Shown in pieces: positions 59,501 through 64,000 of a DNA stretch of 64,000 bases. Source of the DNA: Amoebophrya sp. A120 (Eukaryota; Sar; Dinophyceae; Syndiniales; Amoebophryaceae); the NCBI GenBank assembly GCA_905178155.1, contig CAJINV010000001.1, forward strand, positions 1,880,904 through 1,944,903. The letters are read 5' to 3'. The translations under genes were made by a program, and so were the position numbers. Each line of letters starts with the position of its first letter. Position 1 is the stretch's first letter. Below the pieces are notes generated by a model. That model saw only the letters and a list, made by a program, of their open reading frames with translations, made no database searches and was not told where the DNA came from.

Positions 59501-60602
59501 TGGATGTTCCCAGCTGGAACTGCCCGCCGGGGTGCAGCACTCGGACGAGGTGAAACTTGTCCGCGAAATTGACAGGGAGATTCTCCGTTTTTCCGATTAC
59601 CAGAAAGCCGCCGGTGCGCAGCCGGTCCACGAGCTTGGTCAGGTGGTGCCAAAGGTTCTCCTTCGTGTAGAGGACCAGCGCGTAGCGGCAGGTAATCAAA
59701 TCGAACGGCCCCTCCGGCATCTCCTTGCGGTTGTCCTGTTGTAGTTTTTGGTTCAGATCAGTGATGTGTTGAAGTTTTTAGCGCTACAACTCGAAAGACG
59801 AAGGAAGAATCGCGAGTTCGAAAAATTATGTGCAATTTACGCCAGAACGAACCGAATAGCTCTAATTTAGACCATGAATTCTATCCGCAAAAACATATAC
59901 CTGTTGCACGAATTCCACCATCCTCCTGACCGGCGAATCCGCACGCAGATGCCTGGATGTCGTATTGCCCGCCGCGCTCCCCGCGCCCTCAAATTTCTCC
60001 CGGCGCGCCGCCCGAAACGCTTCCGCGCCGGAAGCCGCGGCAAGTTCGCGCGTCTCGCGTTTCATGGTCCCGCCTAACGCCTGGTGGTCCTTGTTGACGG
60101 ACTCCAAGGCCGCGGGGATCGGTAAGCTGTAGGGCCTCGTTGTTTGCTGGTCGAAAAAGACTTCCTGCCAGTCCTTCGGGATGACGGAGACGGAGTGGTT
60201 TTCGTACTGGCCCCGTTTACACGCGGCGATGACGTCGGCCGAGATGTCGGTCCCGATCACCTTCAGATTCAGTTCGGGGAAGATATTTTGAAATCTCTGC
60301 AGCCACATCATCCGCATGAAATACACCTCCTCCCCGGAGCTGCACCCGCAGGACCAGACTTCGAGCCGTTGCCGGTTCCGGTCCTTGCTGGCTATGGCGG
60401 ATTTGGCCAATTCCCAGAGCACGACGTCAGACACACCGATCCAGATATCCGGATCGCGGTTGAACTGGGAGTGGTTGCTCCATTGGGTGCCGACCTTCCG
60501 CCCAATCTGCGCCGTGGATTCCGCATGGTGACCAATTGGAGGGAGTCTCGGAGTGACGGCGGCGGGGCCGTCTTTCACTTGTCGTTGGACGATTTTCAAC
60601 AT
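56553..60602 (-). CDS. CheR-type methyltransferase with long disordered tail
   Basis: Exons 60602-59901 and 59735-56553 (GT-AG intron 59736-59900) join to 1294 aa. Residues about 45-330 match the CheR fold of bacterial chemoreceptor glutamate O-methyltransferases: FNRDPDIW, the SAM-binding WSCGCSSGEEVYFMRMMW, LKVIGTDISADVIAACKRGQY, then across the intron GPFDLITCRYALVLYTKENL and LRTGGFLVIGKTENLP. The arrangement (CGCSSGEE, GTDIS, DLI-x-CR, GG-x-L-x-x-G-x-x-E-x-L) is typical of CheR, not of other methyltransferases. An Ala/Arg-rich insert of about 70 residues lies between the GTDIS and DLITCR blocks. The remaining 950 residues are Ser/Thr/Pro/Asn-rich disorder with no domain. A eukaryotic intron inside the catalytic domain argues against contamination. 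Substrate is unknown; no chemoreceptor genes are nearby. Confidence 0.85.
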
Positions 60603-60875
60603 GTTGTTTTAGAATACTTTTGTTCCTGTGAGTTATGTGCAATGATTAACGAAAAAGTGTGTGGAGCGGCAAATGGAAAAAGCCTGAATCGGGATCACGA
60701 AAAAGGCATAGGGGAAAATGGGTTGTTGGTGGAAAGCGAGAAGCTACATACAGATCACAGAGACAGATCCGTCATTAGGTAATACCAAGGTTGTAGTACA
60801 TGGGTAAATGGTTAGATGACTTTGTGAGTTCCTGGATGTTATGGTGATGGCGATGGGTTACGCAACATAGAAAAT

Positions 60876-61181
60876 TTATGTCTGTGTTAGGGTGACAAGA
60901 TCAAGAAAGATGTTGATGTGCTGGACGTCACAACCTTTGACGATGGGTAGACCACCTTCATATGCACCAGGCGGAAGGGTGAAATAGACTACTACGAAGA
61001 CTACGCACGATATCACCATGGACGAAACGACAACGAGGGAAGGGTAAGAAACGAACGACGAACGCAACGAGTGCGTCCGCGCCAGCACGATCAGCATGAT
61101 CATGGAAACGTAAACGACAAGCGGGCACACTTCTAGTATAAATATATGATGTGCTGCTCCTCCTGCATCAGTCTCGTACAT
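60876..61181 (-). CDS. Small membrane protein with two helices
   Basis: ATG at 61181, 101 aa, no intron. Two hydrophobic segments are visible: HHIFILEVCPLVVYVSMIML (about 11-30) and SYPSLVVVSSMVISCVVFVV (about 45-65), then a polar C-terminus GAYEGGLPIVKGCDVQHINI. No family is recognised. Orientation agrees with all neighbours. The short length leaves a chance ORF possible, but two well-spaced hydrophobic helices with basic residues between them favour a real protein. Confidence 0.5.
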   Translation of the reverse strand: MYETDAGGAAHHIFILEVCPLVVYVSMIMLIVLARTHSLRSSFVSYPSLVVVSSMVISCVVFVVVYFTLPPGAYEGGLPIVKGCDVQHINIFLDLVTLTQT

Positions 61182-61654
61182 TAGAAGGTAGCAGGCATAT
61201 TATAAGGCAACCGATTGCTTTTCTGTTTTCCGTGCCTGGCTTCTGCAACCGATTTGTTTTCAATTTCTCTCGTCAGCGTCATTGCAGCGAATAACACAAC
61301 TACTGCGTCGGGGACTAGCATCCGGGCGGCAGATGACTTTATCTTTAATAGCTAGTGTCGCTGGAGGGAAAATAAACTCCCTCATCCTTAGATCGCCGGT
61401 GGTCTTTATTGTCAGAAGAAAATTATTTCTGCTTCTGCAGCACCGGTCTTGGATGACTGTCTTAGAGTTGGTTGTGGTCGTTCAGCCCAAATACAAAGAG
61501 AGACAGGGCATGGGTAGTTTCTGAAGGAAATGAAGTATTCAGCAGAGGTCGACGAGGTGGTCCAGCTTCAGGATAGAAAAGCAAAACTCGAGTGCTAGCA
61601 AACGCAAATCCGCGACAAGAAGATGGATCCTCGGGTCGGGGAGCTTCATTTTCA
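61182..61654. other. Intergenic region, no supported gene
   Basis: Only short frames on either strand; nothing recognised. Confidence 0.5.
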
Positions 61655-61803
61655 TCATTTGTTCTGTTCCTTTTTCACTTTTTGTTTTTTGCCTCCTCCT
61701 TGTTTTTTCGCCGAAGCGGCTGAACTTGCAGAGGATGAGTTCCTATTCGACTTCGACGCATCAGGCTTTTCTTTGTTACTCTTTTTTCCGCTGCTCTTAA
61801 CAG
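61655..61803 (-). CDS. 3-prime end of a Lys/Ser-rich gene (partial)
   Basis: About 49 codons read SSGKKSNKEKPDASKSNRNS ... SASSAASAKKQGGGKKQKVK, ending KKEQNK and TGA at 61655-61657. The composition (Lys/Ser/Ala, no hydrophobic residues) is typical of C-terminal tails of the other genes here and lies on the same strand. The upstream part would fall in the A-rich tract, where the sequence is not readable as coding, so the gene is cut by that tract or by an assembly break. Confidence 0.4.
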
Positions 61804-62690
61804 AAGCAAAAAAAAATAAGAATAAAAAATATACATATCAATAAAAAAATACATAAAAAAAATAAAAAAAATAAAATTTAACTAAAGATAAAGAATCAAA
61901 AAGAAGAGAAAAATAAAAAAAAAATAAGTCAAAGTCAAAAAAAATGAAAAAAAAATAATACAAATAATAAATGAACAGAAAAATCAAAAAAAAAAAAACA
62001 AACAAAAAAAACAAAAAAATGCTAAAATCAAAAAAAAAATACAAAACATACAAAAAAAAAAAACAAAAAAATAAGTAAAAAAAAACAAATGAAAAAAAAA
62101 AAAAAAAACAATTATAATAAAAAATACAAAAATAAAAAAAAAACAAAAAAAAGACAAGAACCAAAAAAAGAAAAAAAAAAAAAAAAAAAAAAAAAGACAG
62201 CAAAAAAAAATAGAAAAGAAAAACAAAGATGAAAAAAAAGAGAAATAAAAAAAAAAACATCACAAACAAGTAAAAATAAAAAAAATAATAAAAAAAAAAA
62301 TAATAAAAGAACACAAGAAAGGAATAAAAATCAAAAAAAATAGAAAATAAAAAAACAAAAAAGAAAAAAAAAAAAAAAGAAAATAAATAAAAGATAAAAA
62401 AAAAAAAAAAAATAGAAAAGAAAAAGAAAAAAAGAAAAAGATAAAAAAAAAAAGAACAAAAAAAAGAAAAATTAAATAACAAATAAAAACAAAAAAAAAA
62501 AATAGAGTAGCAAAACATAAAAACAAAAAAACAAAAAAAAAAAAATAAAAAAAAAAAAATCCACAAAATAAACAAGAAAGCGCAAAAAAAAAAAAACAAA
62601 AAAAAAAAAAAAAAAAAAAAACAAAAAGAAAGAACAACAAAAAAAAAAAATAAAAAAAACAAAAAAAAAAAAACAAAAACAAAAGAACCG

Positions 62691-62722
<32 letters not shown>

Positions 62723-63450
62723 AAAAAAAAAAATAAAAAAATAAACAAACAAAAATTAAAAAAAAAATATAAAAAAAAAAGAAGAAACTAAAAAAAAAAA
62801 AAATGAGAAAAAAATAAAAAAAAAAATAAGAAAAAAAAAATACAACAAAAAAAAAAAAAAAATAGAAAAATAATGAAAATAAAAAAACACAAAAAAATAA
62901 AAAAACAACAAAAAACATAACAAGAAAAAAAAAAAAAAAAAAAGAAATTATAAAAAAAAATAAAAAAAAAAAAACAGATGAAAAAACAACATAAAAAAAC
63001 AAAAAAAGAAGACAAACAGAATAAGCAAGAAAAATAAAAAAAATCAAAGCAAAATGCCAAAGAAAGGAAGAAAGAAAAGAAAGAAATAAAAAAAAAAAAA
63101 AAAAACAAAATAAACGAAAAAAACAAAAAAAAAAAAAATATAAATAAGAAAAAAAAAAAACAAAAAAATAAAAAAATAAATGAAATAAAAAAAGAAAAAA
63201 AATAAAAAACAAACAAGAAAAAAAAAAAAAAAAAAAAAAGAAAAAAAAATTAGTAAAGAAAAAAAGAAATAAAGAAAACATAAAAAAATCTGAAAAAATA
63301 AGTAAAAAAAAAAAGAAATAAAAAAACAAAAAAAAAAATAAAAAAAAAAAAACAAAAAAAAATTAAAAAAAAAAAAAAACAATAAAGAAAAAAAAAAAAA
63401 AAAAGAAAAGAAAAAACAAACACATAAAAAAAACGGAAAAAAAAAACTAA

Positions 63451-63481
<31 letters not shown>

Positions 63482-64000
63482 AAAAAAAAAACATAACAAC
63501 ATAGGAAAAAAAATCATAAAAATAGAAAAAAAAGAAAAAAACAAAATAATAATTATACAAAATAAAAAAAAAAAAATTGATAAAAATAGAAAAGAAAAAT
63601 AAAAAAAAATACAAAAAAAAAGAAAAAACAAAAAAAAAAACAAAAAAAAAAAAATATAAAAAAAAAAAAAGAAGAAAATACAAATAAAAAAAAAAAAAAT
63701 TAAAAATAAAAAAAAAATTTAATGAAATAGAAGAAAAAAAAAAGAAAAAAAAAAAAAAAACAAAAACAACAAACATAAAATTAAAATAAAAAAAAAAAAA
63801 AAAATAAAAAATAAAAAAATACGAAAATAGAAAAAAAGAAAAAAAAAAACCCAAGAAATCAGAAATACAAAAAAAAAAAAAAAAAACAAAAAAAAAAAAA
63901 AGAAAAGAAAACAACAAAAAAAAAACACAAAAAAAAAAAGTTCAAAAAAAAAAGAAAAAAAATAAAAAAAAAAAAAAGATAAAAAAAAAAAACAAAAAAA
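61804..64000. repeat. A-rich low-complexity tract at contig edge
   Basis: For about 2.2 kb the plus strand is almost only A, broken by single C, T or G. Minus-strand frames of up to 304 codons are poly-Phe and not genes. Homopolymer runs with random-looking single-base interruptions suggest noisy consensus or an assembly artefact rather than a satellite, because no repeat unit is seen. Confidence 0.85.

Noticed and set aside
61838-63917. Minus-strand ORFs of up to 304 codons
   Set aside because: Poly-Phe translations of the A-rich tract.

Overview
The window is nuclear DNA from a eukaryote with many introns. The best fit is a parasitic dinoflagellate of the Syndiniales (Amoebophrya-like); that assignment is an inference, not a sequence match. 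Three things suggest it. Every gene I can support lies on the minus strand across about 61 kb. Proteins are long and rich in Ser/Thr/Ala/Gly low-complexity sequence. Most genes are cut by 'introners': inserts of roughly 110-490 bp with terminal inverted repeats (TIRs), flanked by 4-7 bp target-site duplications (TSDs), that must be spliced out exactly at the duplication without GT-AG borders. Introners with these properties have been reported from Amoebophrya (recalled, not checked).

I rebuilt the genes by removing each insert plus one TSD copy, and by using GT-AG for the ordinary introns. Ten multi-exon models then close in frame: a UNC93-like transporter (659 aa), a 2435-aa coiled-coil/low-complexity protein, a CDV3-like protein (272 aa), a 221-aa helical protein, an ApaH-like PPP phosphatase (N-terminus open), a 54-aa micro-gene, a 2768-aa kinesin-3-like motor with FHA domain, aconitase/IRP1 (937 aa), a 507-aa probable mitochondrial protein in nine exons, and the PTS2 receptor PEX7 (340 aa). 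Aconitase and PEX7 are conserved enough to confirm the splicing rule residue by residue.

Layout, left to right: SH3-domain protein running off the left edge (1-1416); UNC93-like transporter (3090-5690); monoacylglycerol-lipase-like hydrolase (6235-7380); giant coiled-coil gene (8314-18957) with a 1.6-kb nested transposon-like intron; CDV3-like (19781-20941); helical protein (21741-22781); ApaH-like phosphatase (24356-26736); micro-gene (28040-28669); kinesin-3-like gene (30015-38978); a GC-rich island (about 40940-42215); aconitase (43244-47304); mitochondrial protein (48349-51872); small basic ORF (52594-52992); PEX7 (53091-54480); a 696-bp TIR element (54521-55216); a CheR-type methyltransferase with a long low-complexity tail (56553-60602); a two-helix membrane protein (60876-61181); the 3-prime end of a Lys-rich gene (61655-61803); and an A-rich tract to the right edge that looks like low complexity or assembly noise.

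Functionally this is a mixed housekeeping neighbourhood (citrate cycle/iron regulation, peroxisomal import, motor transport, RNA/nucleotide phosphatase) with no operon logic. The unusual biology is the density and splicing of the introners. All exon borders were derived by eye and may be off by a base or two.
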